A DNA stretch of 64,000 nt from Thermogemmatispora tikiterensis (GTDB lineage Bacteria; Chloroflexota; Ktedonobacteria; Ktedonobacterales; Ktedonobacteraceae): NCBI RefSeq assembly GCF_003268475.1, contig NZ_MCIF01000002.1, forward strand, positions 288,570 through 352,569. Reading direction: 5' to 3'. Positions 33,252-40,802 of this stretch are shown here, in pieces. The notes under the pieces were generated by a model. It saw nothing but the letters and a program-made list of their open reading frames with translations, was not told the origin of the DNA and did not search any database. Both the position numbers and the translations under genes were made by a program. Numbering within the stretch: position 1 is the stretch's first letter; every line of letters begins with the position of its first letter.

Positions 33252-34157
33252 ATGTTTCAGCGCATTTTCGTTCCTCTCGATGGCTCGCGGCGCGCTGAGC
33301 AAGCCATAGGCATCGCAGCGCATCTGGCGGCTGCGGCTCACGGAAGCGTTCTGCTGTTTCAGGCAGTTGATCTGCAGCCTGAGCGATGGCCTGTGTTTTT
33401 CCGTAGTCACCAGGTGCTGGAGGCTGCCACGTTCACCGCCGTTGCTCAAGCGCAAGCGTACCTTGAGCAGCAGGCTCGCGACCCTGCACTCACAGGCCTG
33501 CCTGTGGAGACACGGGCCAGGGCCGGGAAAGCGGCTTCTACCATCCTGCGTGAAGCTGAAGCGACGCAGGCCGACTTGCTGGTGTTGGCCTGTCATGGTC
33601 CCAATCCCTGGGCAGTGGGTAGTGTCACAGCCCAGCTGATACGCCACGCTCCCGTTCCTCTCCTGATATGGCGCGAAGATAGCCCGTGCCTCGGTCAGGC
33701 TGATATGCAGACCAGACGTCGCTGGCGGCTTTTGGCTCCCCTCGATGGGTCACTCTGGGCAGGGGCTGCTCTGGTACCGGCGATCGCCTTGATGCGAGCG
33801 CTGGCCACCCGGGCCGAAATCTCGGTGCATCTGTTGCGTGTCGTCGTGCCTGTCCCTGTCCAGGGTGAACAGGAAGGAGCGCGCTGGCTGCAGCAGCAGC
33901 GTCTTCGCCAGGCTGAGGAGGCTTTGTCGCAGGCAGGCAAGGAGCTGGAACGGCTCTGGAGACGCAGCGCGGCCACAGTGCAGCCTCCGGCGCTCACCTG
34001 GTCCGTCGCTGTTGATCCTGACGTGGTGCATGCTATTGGACAAGCGGTCCATCCCGATGAGCCGTTTCCTGGCCAGGATAGCACGGGCACACCCGACTTG
34101 CTGCTCTTAAGAGCCTATCCGAATAACCCCGCAACGCGAAAAGCGGCTAAACTATGA
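33252..34157 (+). CDS. tandem universal stress protein (two UspA domains, second one divergent)
   Basis: Domain 1 is standard: MFQRIFVPLDGSRRAEQAI and ADLLVLACHGPNPWAVGSVTAQLIRHAPVPLLI. Domain 2 begins RLLAPLDGSLWAGAALVPA but ends at DLLLLRAYPNNPATRKAAKL. It thus lacks the usual HGRxGxxRxxxGSVxE ATP-binding end, so the second fold may not bind nucleotide or the gene may be 3'-truncated. At 301 residues it is shorter than its paralogues (about 340-356). It is divergent from the persulfide operon. Confidence 0.88.
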   Translation: MFQRIFVPLDGSRRAEQAIGIAAHLAAAAHGSVLLFQAVDLQPERWPVFFRSHQVLEAATFTAVAQAQAYLEQQARDPALTGLPVETRARAGKAASTILREAEATQADLLVLACHGPNPWAVGSVTAQLIRHAPVPLLIWREDSPCLGQADMQTRRRWRLLAPLDGSLWAGAALVPAIALMRALATRAEISVHLLRVVVPVPVQGEQEGARWLQQQRLRQAEEALSQAGKELERLWRRSAATVQPPALTWSVAVDPDVVHAIGQAVHPDEPFPGQDSTGTPDLLLLRAYPNNPATRKAAKL

Positions 34158-34269
34158 GCAAGATGGAATGCATTCCGAATTCGATGTACCCACTTGCACA
34201 GCCGACGACGCAAACCCACAGAATGAGGCGCAGAAGATCAAGCCGTCGCCACTCTCCCGGCCTGACAGG

Positions 34270-35394
34270 CTAGGTGAACCAACCATCCGCACCCAGGTCG
34301 CGGCTCGACAGGATCCGTGGCTGGTACTGCTGGGCAAAGAGTTGCCCGACCAGCTCTCTCCGGCTGCGCACGCCGACTTTCTCGAAGATCGCCTTGAGGT
34401 GGTCCTGCACCGTATCGGACGAGATGTGGAAGGCGTTGGCGATCTCTGCCGTTGACCACCCGCGCAACACACTCTGCATGATCTCCCCCTCGCGCCGGGA
34501 GAGATCATACGCCTGCGCGATCAGCGGTGCAATTTCCACTGGTCGTGCCACCTCAAAGATCACGGCGATCGGTCCTGGCATGCTCGGCCCCGACAACCGC
34601 GACGCATGGAGCACCAGCCAGTGGCCAGAAACGGTGCGCAGGCGCACCCTGGGCATCAAAGTCCCCTCGGCATCCATCCCCTGCTCAATCGCTTGCAAGC
34701 GAGCCACCACGGCAGAGACAGCAGAGGGGAGGGCCTGCTTGCGTGGCCAATCCACCTCGGCGACCTCCACGAGCCACCGCTCGGCAGCCGGGGTGATTGC
34801 CACCACCGACAGGTCCTCGGCCAGCAAGAGCAAACCCGGCTCGTCCGGGACGTGTGATCGTGCTGTACTCTTGAGCAAGAGGGCCGTGCGCAGTCCCTCA
34901 GCCATGTGGGGTGTGAGCCGTCCGAGGAAAGCCGCCTCGGCGGTGGTGAAATGGGGACTCGACCGATCGCGATGCAAACACATGAAGCCCCAGCAGGTAC
35001 CCCCTGTGATCAAGGCCGCGCGCAATTCGTCGCCTAAGGCCAGGGGAGCCAGGATATCCCGGTAGCGTGGACTCTGCTCCAATTCGCTTCGAGTAGCCTG
35101 GATCAGCCCACCAATCGGCGTGGCGCTTCTGGCCAGCCAGGAGAATTTGTTGACATCGTCCTGCAGGAATTCGTTCTGGAGGAATTGGGGCGTGGCGCGC
35201 TCCAGAATCTCGTCCACCACCGCCCCCGTGAAGAGCAGCGTTGCCGGATCAGCGGTCGTGAAGAAGAACACGTCGATGGGGATCACCTTGCGCAGTTGCT
35301 TGATCAGTTCGAGCCGCAGCGTGCGGGAATCAAGCCCGGCATGACATAACCGGATGATCTCACGCCTGACCCGCTCTGCGCTTTGCCTCTGCAT
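34270..35394 (-). CDS. LuxR-type regulator with N-terminal GAF-like domain
   Basis: 374 residues. The first 170 resemble a GAF sensor (PIDVFFFTTADPATLLFTG, GDELRAALITGGTCWGFMCLHRD, FTTAEAAFLGRLTPHMAEGL). A PAS-like middle follows. A C-terminal LuxR helix-turn-helix spans LSRREGEIMQSVLRGWSTAEIANAFHISSDTVQDHLKAIFEKVGVRSRRELVGQL. No receiver domain is present, so it would respond to a ligand rather than phosphorylation. The ATG follows GGAGGG at 9 nt. It is transcribed away from the SnoaL-like gene, which it may control. Confidence 0.87.
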   Translation of the reverse strand: MQRQSAERVRREIIRLCHAGLDSRTLRLELIKQLRKVIPIDVFFFTTADPATLLFTGAVVDEILERATPQFLQNEFLQDDVNKFSWLARSATPIGGLIQATRSELEQSPRYRDILAPLALGDELRAALITGGTCWGFMCLHRDRSSPHFTTAEAAFLGRLTPHMAEGLRTALLLKSTARSHVPDEPGLLLLAEDLSVVAITPAAERWLVEVAEVDWPRKQALPSAVSAVVARLQAIEQGMDAEGTLMPRVRLRTVSGHWLVLHASRLSGPSMPGPIAVIFEVARPVEIAPLIAQAYDLSRREGEIMQSVLRGWSTAEIANAFHISSDTVQDHLKAIFEKVGVRSRRELVGQLFAQQYQPRILSSRDLGADGWFT

Positions 35395-35580
35395 TGTCCT
35401 GCTCCCTCCGCTCGCCTGTTCCTGCTCGCGATTCCTTTTCACACCCCATTATACACGCTGCGCATGCGCAACATCATCCCAGTTTTCTGGGATTGCCCCA
35501 CGACACGGCTTCCAGTATGCTTCGTGCAGTGGAGCTGGTTCCACAAATGAAGAGAAAAGCAAAGCAAAGGAGAACCTCCC

Positions 35581-36012
35581 ATGACACAGGATGAGAACAA
35601 GGCGGTCGTGAGCCGTTTTGTCGAGGAGTTTTGGAGCCAGGGGAACATAGCTGCGGCAGATGAACTCATGACTGCCGATGCGACGATCGTTCTTCCTGGA
35701 AGAGGACAAGTGAGCAAGGAGAGCTTCAAAGCGTTCGCTGTGACCTTGCGCAGCGCATTCCCCGACTGGTATTCCACCCAGGAAGAGCTGATCGCCGAAG
35801 ATGATCGGGTCGGCGAGCGCTGGACAGGACGGGGCACCCACCGAGGCGAGTTCCTGGGGGTCCCACCGACCGGCAGGCAGGTCACGGTGCCCGGTTTCGT
35901 CTTTTACCGCCTCACTTCTGGCAAGATCGTGGAGTTCCGCGGGCTGTTCGATGGGTTGAGCATGCTTCACCAGCTTGGTGCCATACCGCCACCTGAACAA
36001 GCTGAAGCCTGA
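35581..36012 (+). CDS. SnoaL-like (NTF2-fold) ester cyclase family protein
   Basis: 143 residues with the SnoaL pattern: NKAVVSRFVEEFWSQGNIAAADELMTADATI, then GRGQVSKESFKAFAVTLRSAFPDW, and GTHRGEFLGVPPTGRQVTVPGFVFYRLTSGKIVE. Members include polyketide cyclases and many small-molecule isomerases or hydrolases; the exact reaction is unknown. The ATG follows AAAGGAGAACCTCCC. The gene is divergent from the GAF-LuxR regulator. Confidence 0.85.
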   Translation: MTQDENKAVVSRFVEEFWSQGNIAAADELMTADATIVLPGRGQVSKESFKAFAVTLRSAFPDWYSTQEELIAEDDRVGERWTGRGTHRGEFLGVPPTGRQVTVPGFVFYRLTSGKIVEFRGLFDGLSMLHQLGAIPPPEQAEA

Positions 36013-36297
36013 TCGATCCATCGTTGCTGGTATCCACAGGTTTGTCGAGGTTCTCTAAATAGAGCGGCGTAATTACTGCGGATAATTCTGGCACTTTTGA
36101 GTACGCTAACTGCACTAATTTCCCGCAGTTGTTTCGCCGGTTTATTTAGTGCGCCTCCCCATCTTGCTTGTTCCCCCCGAGCCTTAAGACAGATCCTCGA
36201 CGGCGCCGCTCAGGCACCGCCGCAGATGGGCCAGTGATCAACGAGTAAGCAGCGAGCCGGGCCGTCCCCAATCAGAGAGATGCCACCTGCCGCCTGA

Positions 36298-36345
36298 CAG
36301 AATCGCAGCCGTTGGCACGAGAAGAGACCAACGGCTGCGATTCTG
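36298..36345. terminator. perfect 18-bp hairpin between convergent snoaL-like and kinase genes
   Basis: CAGAATCGCAGCCGTTGG (36298-36315) is fully complementary to 36328-36345 around a 12-nt loop, 19 nt past the stop of the minus-strand kinase gene. It is the strongest hairpin in the window and has no U-tract on either strand. The rest of the 36013-36297 gap holds nothing I can name. Confidence 0.7.
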
Positions 36346-36363
36346 CGAGCACGCGCCATGTGC

Positions 36364-38151
36364 CTAGGGTTGCACGAGTCGACAGGCCAGGCGTGGCTGC
36401 CCCAGGATGTCGAGCAACTGAGCAAGCAGCACTGGCAGCGGGCGGTCGGTACGGAATGGCACCCCTGTGATCTTTTCCGTCGCCGGAAGGCATGGCTGCC
36501 AGTGAGCACACTGGGCATCGTAGAGGTCTGGCCGCCCATCAGAGGCCTCGACGGTGCTCGATTGCAGCGATGCCTCGCCGCTGCTGCTGCTTGAGCCTGA
36601 GGTGGCGACTCGCTGGCGCTGGCCCCAGCGATGGCGGAGCCGTGCTAAAGCTTCTTCCTTTGGACAAAAGCACTCGATGAAGAAAGTGGGAATGCCCTGA
36701 GTGGCAGCGGCCTGGGCCATGATCTGCCGATCTTCGCGGCGCAGAAAGGAGGCATCCAGAATCACCGAGCGCCCTTCTTGCAAGGCCAGGATGGCCAGGG
36801 CATGGAGCGCCTGATAGGTACGTGTTCCCCAGGCCGGGGCATAGATTCCCTCCCCAAAAGCCTCAGCTCGTGTCTCACCGGGAGCGAGGCCCGCCAGGCG
36901 CTTGCGGATCACATCGGACGAGAAGAGCGCCGCCCCAGTCGTTTGGTGGAGGGCTCGCGCCAGCGTGCTTTTGCCCGTACCCATCAAGCCGCCGATCATG
37001 ACCAGCGTTGCCCCGGCAGGTCGGCTGGCATAATGAGCGGCCAGAGCCAATAAGGCGCTCGCCTGCTGCTGAGCCTGATCGCGCTCCTCTAGAGGGACCT
37101 CGGGTTCATCCAGCAGCAGCGAGGCCACTTTGCCACGCACGCAGGCGCGATAGCACAGATAGAAGGGCAGCACCTCACGTAAGCTCTCATCTTCTGTGGC
37201 CCTGACATAGGCATCGACAAAAGCATCCGCCAGGTCCACTCGTGCGCTGTACTCCAGCTCCATTGCCAGGAAAGCTACCTCGGCGGCGACGTCAGCATAA
37301 CGAAAGCGGGTATTGAACTCGATCCGGTCCAGAAAAAGAAGCTGTGGCTCCTGCTGCCCGGCCTCGGGGGGAGACTCCAGCCAGTAGACGTGCTGGAGGC
37401 GGAGGTCTCCGTGCCCATCGCGGATGCGCCCCTGGGCAATGCGCCCTAGCAACAGCGCCCGGCGCTGCGCAAGAAACTGCTCGACGTAGCGTTGAATCTG
37501 CTCGTAGGTTGAGCGATCCAGGGTGCGACCAAGGTAGGGCTGAAGCTGGGTCAGAGTCTCCTGCCAGTTGAAAGCTAACAGCTCCGGCTGGCCATAGCGG
37601 CGTACTTCGTCATCTGCGCGGGCCTCGGCGTGGAAGGCGGCCAGACGTCGAGCGACCGCTTCGAGCATCGCCGCCGAGAGGCGACCGCTCTGGAGCCAGC
37701 CGGCCAGGGTTGCTGTCTCGGGGAGATGGCGCATCACTACCGCATAGTCAACAACCGTGCCGCCTTCGAGGGAAGAGGCAGGCTCTGGTACGCTCTCCGG
37801 CGAGAAGATCGGGCCGATATGCATCTCCTCTCGCCGGGTACGCACGATGGGGGCTACGCCCAGATAGACGCCGGGCGCCAGCGGGGCATTCACAAGGACT
37901 TCCTCCCGACACCACTGGCGGCGCAGCATCGGCGTCGAGTAATCGAGAAAGCCCAGATTCACCGGCTTCTTCAGTTTATAGACCAGATCAGGAAGGAGCA
38001 CAACTATGGAAGCGTGAGTCTGCACTAGCTGAGGAGCTGAAGCGGCGGGCATCGACTGGGGCTGGGCGCCTGCGGCAGGCGCTGGCACCTTCCCGGCCAG
38101 AATAGTGGTGATCATGGCCTCTGCTGCCTGCATGACCGATGGCGCTGGCAT
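36364..38151 (-). CDS. bifunctional APH-like/AAA kinase (Rv2004c type)
   Basis: About 595 residues in two parts. The first 340 resemble an aminoglycoside phosphotransferase-like kinase, with the catalytic loop RDGHGDLRLQHVYW followed by LLFLDRIEF (metal-binding Asp). From about residue 395 a P-loop NTPase begins VMIGGLMGTGKSTLARALHQ and continues as in gluconate- or polynucleotide-kinase-like enzymes (FSSDVIRKRLAG, SVILDASFLRREDRQ). The same architecture occurs in the mycobacterial dormancy protein Rv2004c. Substrate unknown. The ATG lies after GAGGAG. A Ser-rich insertion (SGSSSSSG) sits near the C-terminus. Confidence 0.82.
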   Translation of the reverse strand: MPAPSVMQAAEAMITTILAGKVPAPAAGAQPQSMPAASAPQLVQTHASIVVLLPDLVYKLKKPVNLGFLDYSTPMLRRQWCREEVLVNAPLAPGVYLGVAPIVRTRREEMHIGPIFSPESVPEPASSLEGGTVVDYAVVMRHLPETATLAGWLQSGRLSAAMLEAVARRLAAFHAEARADDEVRRYGQPELLAFNWQETLTQLQPYLGRTLDRSTYEQIQRYVEQFLAQRRALLLGRIAQGRIRDGHGDLRLQHVYWLESPPEAGQQEPQLLFLDRIEFNTRFRYADVAAEVAFLAMELEYSARVDLADAFVDAYVRATEDESLREVLPFYLCYRACVRGKVASLLLDEPEVPLEERDQAQQQASALLALAAHYASRPAGATLVMIGGLMGTGKSTLARALHQTTGAALFSSDVIRKRLAGLAPGETRAEAFGEGIYAPAWGTRTYQALHALAILALQEGRSVILDASFLRREDRQIMAQAAATQGIPTFFIECFCPKEEALARLRHRWGQRQRVATSGSSSSSGEASLQSSTVEASDGRPDLYDAQCAHWQPCLPATEKITGVPFRTDRPLPVLLAQLLDILGQPRLACRLVQP

Positions 38152-38371
38152 GGTGCTTCTCCTCAGATGGCTCAGCAACACGATGTCCTCAAGACGGCAA
38201 CCTGACTGACAGGAGGCAGGAAGGTCGCTGCCAGACTATCCCTCCTACCTGGTCGCTACGGCTCCATCGTCGCACCGGTCCTGAGCCACTCCGCCGGTAG
38301 AAGCCAGCTGGCAGCGCCTTCCAACCCGAGACAAGAGGAGCAAGGCCATTCGTTCTGCTCCTGCCAATAGA

Positions 38372-38437
38372 ACCATAGCACCTGCACTGCACGGCTACCT
38401 CTCCAGGCTTCGGCAAATGCTCACAGGGCGCTCACAG
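38372..38437 (-). promoter_or_regulatory. four-box promoter of the APH/AAA kinase gene
   Basis: Half-sites GCACGG (38389), TCTCCA (38400), TCACAG (38421) and TCACAG (38432) stand at spacings 11, 21 and 11. The -10 TATGGT occupies 38372-38377, 10 nt from the nearest box. The farthest half-site overlaps the stop codon of the P-type ATPase gene behind it. Confidence 0.7.
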
Positions 38438-40504
38438 TACCCGCCTGTCCTGCCCGGTTTCTAGCGGGATGCGGCTCACGCGCAAGGCATTGAAAATGAC
38501 CAGAACATCAATGCCCTCTTGCAGAATGGCGCCTACAGCCGGCGGTATCCAGCCAAAGGCCGCCAGCAGCATCGCTGTCGCACTCAATCCCATGCCCACC
38601 CAGATTCCCTGGCGGGCGATGCCCATGACACCGCGCCCAAGCCGTACAGCGGTGGCAATGCGCCGTACATCCTCGGAGAGGAGCACGGCATCCGCGACGC
38701 TGGCCGCTGCGGTCAGCCCCTGCTGTCCCATGGCAATCCCCACGGTGGCGGTGGCCAGCGCGGGCGCATCGTTGACCCCATCGCCGACCATCAATACTTT
38801 GCGCCCTTTGTTGAGGTAATCGCGGATGACCTGGACTTTCTCTTCCGGTAAGCAGTGCGCTACCACGCGGTCCATGCCGGCGAGCGCTCTGATCCGCTGG
38901 GCCACCTCCTCGCCGTCGCCGGTCAGAAGCACTGTTTCCTCGATACCTGCTTGCTTGAGATCAGCCATGAGTTGGGCAAGATCAGCCCGGGGTCGATCCT
39001 CCAGAACGATCAGCGCCAGGCAGTAACCATTAACGGCCAGAAAGCTGGCGATCTGGCCGGCTGCCGTCCACTGCTCGCGGGCCTGCAAGAGGACCGGCGG
39101 GAGCGGGATTCCGCGCTGACGCAGAAAGGTACGGTTGCCCACTGTGACCTCATAGACCGGCTCCTCCGGCGCCGCAGTCAGATGGACGTGCCCCGCGACA
39201 CCTTTGCCAAAGACCTCCTGGAACTGCTCAGTTAGTCCAGGAACCAGCCCTTGCGCGCGGGCGGATTCGACAATGGCCCGCGCCAGAATATGCGAGGAAA
39301 GCTGTTCCACTGAGGCCGCCAGGCGCAGCAAGGTCGCCTCATCGAGGATGGGAGCCTCAGCAGGCACTTCCGACGCCGGTGCTCGCCAGAGCCTGGAGAC
39401 GGAAGGCATCCCCAGGGTCAAGGTCCCGGTCTTATCAAACACGGCCACCTGTACCTCACCGAGAGCTTCCACAGTCGCGCCGCTTTTGACAATGAGGCCA
39501 GCCCGGGCCGCTCGGTCGATGCCGGACATGATGGCAATCGGCGTGGCCAGAATCAGAGGGCAGGGCGTGGCTACCACGAGCACAGCCAGGGCCGTGATAC
39601 CGCTCCCGGTAAGCAGCCAGGTCAGTGCAGCGAGCGACAGGCTTACAGCGGTAAAGAGGACGCTGTAGCGATCAGCCAGGCGGTGAAGAGGAGCTTTCTG
39701 CTCTTGAGCCGCGGCGACCAGGCGCACAATCTGAGCGTATTTGCTCTCAATGCTGCGTCGGGTAGCACGCACTTCGAGCGGGCGATCGAGATTGAGGCTG
39801 CCGGAGAGCACGGTCGCCCCCACGGCCTTCGGTTGCGGCAGTGGCTCGCCCGTTAGATCGGCCTCACTCACGTACGAAGAACCAGCTACTACCTCGCCAT
39901 CTACAGGAATCAGCTCGCCGGGCTTGACCACTACCACCATGCCCACTTCAATGTCCTCAGCGGGTAGATCGACCAGCTCCTGCCCACGCCAGATATGGCT
40001 GATGCGCGGCGCGCGCTCGGCCAGGGCTGATAGAGAGCGACGAGCCTGCCGGAGCGCATACGCCTCCAGGGCTTCGCCCCCAGAGAGCATCAGCACGACA
40101 AAAGCTCCAGCCAGATATTCCCCCGCCAGGAGCGCCCCGATGATGGCGAGAATCGCGATGAGGTCGACGCTCAGTTCCCGACGGCTGAGCTGTCGCAGCA
40201 TCTGCCAGCTCAGGGGAATGCCTCCCATCACCGTGATCACCAGGAGCACCCAGCGCGCAAGGTCGGCGCGTCCGCTCAGCCAGCAGAGGAGTGCGACGAG
40301 GAGCAGCAAGAGCGCTGCGGAAGGCAGAGGATAATGACGCGACAACTCCCCCAGGGCTTTGAAGCTGAAGCGCGGCGGCGGTTGAACCGATGCCGCCTGG
40401 GCAAGGAGTGGCTGCACGGGAGTCGTCGCTCTCTTCCCGCGCTCTGGGTCTGGGACAGGCTGAGACTGCTGAAGGGCAGGCTGACGCCGATGGACTACTG
40501 GCAT
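38432..40504 (-). CDS. P1B-type heavy-metal-transporting ATPase
   Basis: About 690 residues. The transport motif in the sixth helix is VVATPCPLILATPIA (TPC rather than CPC or SPC). The actuator has DLTGEPLPQ, the phosphorylation site is FDKTGTLTLG, and the hinge is MVGDGVNDAPALATATVGIAMG. No N-terminal CxxC metal-binding domain is present, only a low-complexity basic and Pro/Gln-rich leader. It is likely a zinc/cadmium/cobalt-type exporter, but the TPC motif leaves the ion open. The ATG at 40504 is inferred; an earlier in-frame ATG exists 15 codons upstream. Confidence 0.87.
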   Translation of the reverse strand: MPVVHRRQPALQQSQPVPDPERGKRATTPVQPLLAQAASVQPPPRFSFKALGELSRHYPLPSAALLLLLVALLCWLSGRADLARWVLLVITVMGGIPLSWQMLRQLSRRELSVDLIAILAIIGALLAGEYLAGAFVVLMLSGGEALEAYALRQARRSLSALAERAPRISHIWRGQELVDLPAEDIEVGMVVVVKPGELIPVDGEVVAGSSYVSEADLTGEPLPQPKAVGATVLSGSLNLDRPLEVRATRRSIESKYAQIVRLVAAAQEQKAPLHRLADRYSVLFTAVSLSLAALTWLLTGSGITALAVLVVATPCPLILATPIAIMSGIDRAARAGLIVKSGATVEALGEVQVAVFDKTGTLTLGMPSVSRLWRAPASEVPAEAPILDEATLLRLAASVEQLSSHILARAIVESARAQGLVPGLTEQFQEVFGKGVAGHVHLTAAPEEPVYEVTVGNRTFLRQRGIPLPPVLLQAREQWTAAGQIASFLAVNGYCLALIVLEDRPRADLAQLMADLKQAGIEETVLLTGDGEEVAQRIRALAGMDRVVAHCLPEEKVQVIRDYLNKGRKVLMVGDGVNDAPALATATVGIAMGQQGLTAAASVADAVLLSEDVRRIATAVRLGRGVMGIARQGIWVGMGLSATAMLLAAFGWIPPAVGAILQEGIDVLVIFNALRVSRIPLETGQDRRVL

Positions 40505-40575
40505 AGTTGGATATCCTTTTTCTCCTGTAGTGGAGGGGCAATGTTCCACTCCGATGGACGTTGCTTCTCACCACC

Positions 40576-40641
40576 AGGATACATGCCAGTGGTCACACGT
40601 CCATCACAGCCTGCCAGTCCTATCTCACGGAGCGCTTTCCA
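40576..40641 (-). promoter_or_regulatory. four-box promoter of the P1B ATPase gene
   Basis: Half-sites TCACAC (40593), TCACAG (40604), TCACGG (40625) and a poor fourth, TTTCCA (40636), stand at spacings 11, 21 and 11. The -10 TATCCT (40576-40581) is identical to that of the alcohol dehydrogenase and again lies 10 nt from the nearest box. Confidence 0.65.
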
Positions 40642-40683
40642 CCCTGTCTGGCCCGGCTTCGCTGACCCGCCTCAGAGGGGCAT

Positions 40684-40748
40684 TGTGATAGCGCTGTAAC
40701 CATCCTTGAGATGGCCGTGAGCCAACCGTGATGACGGCCTGCTAGATT
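40684..40748 (+). promoter_or_regulatory. four-box promoter of the MgtA-like ATPase gene
   Basis: Half-sites TGTGAT (40684), TGTAAC (40695), CGTGAG (40716) and CGTGAT (40727) stand at spacings 11, 21 and 11. The -10 TAGATT begins at 40743, 10 nt after the last box. All four boxes are close to the consensus. Confidence 0.72.
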
Positions 40749-40802
40749 CGAGGTGATTCTGTTACTACCAGACTATCAAGGGAAGAAGAAGGAGAAACGT
40801 TT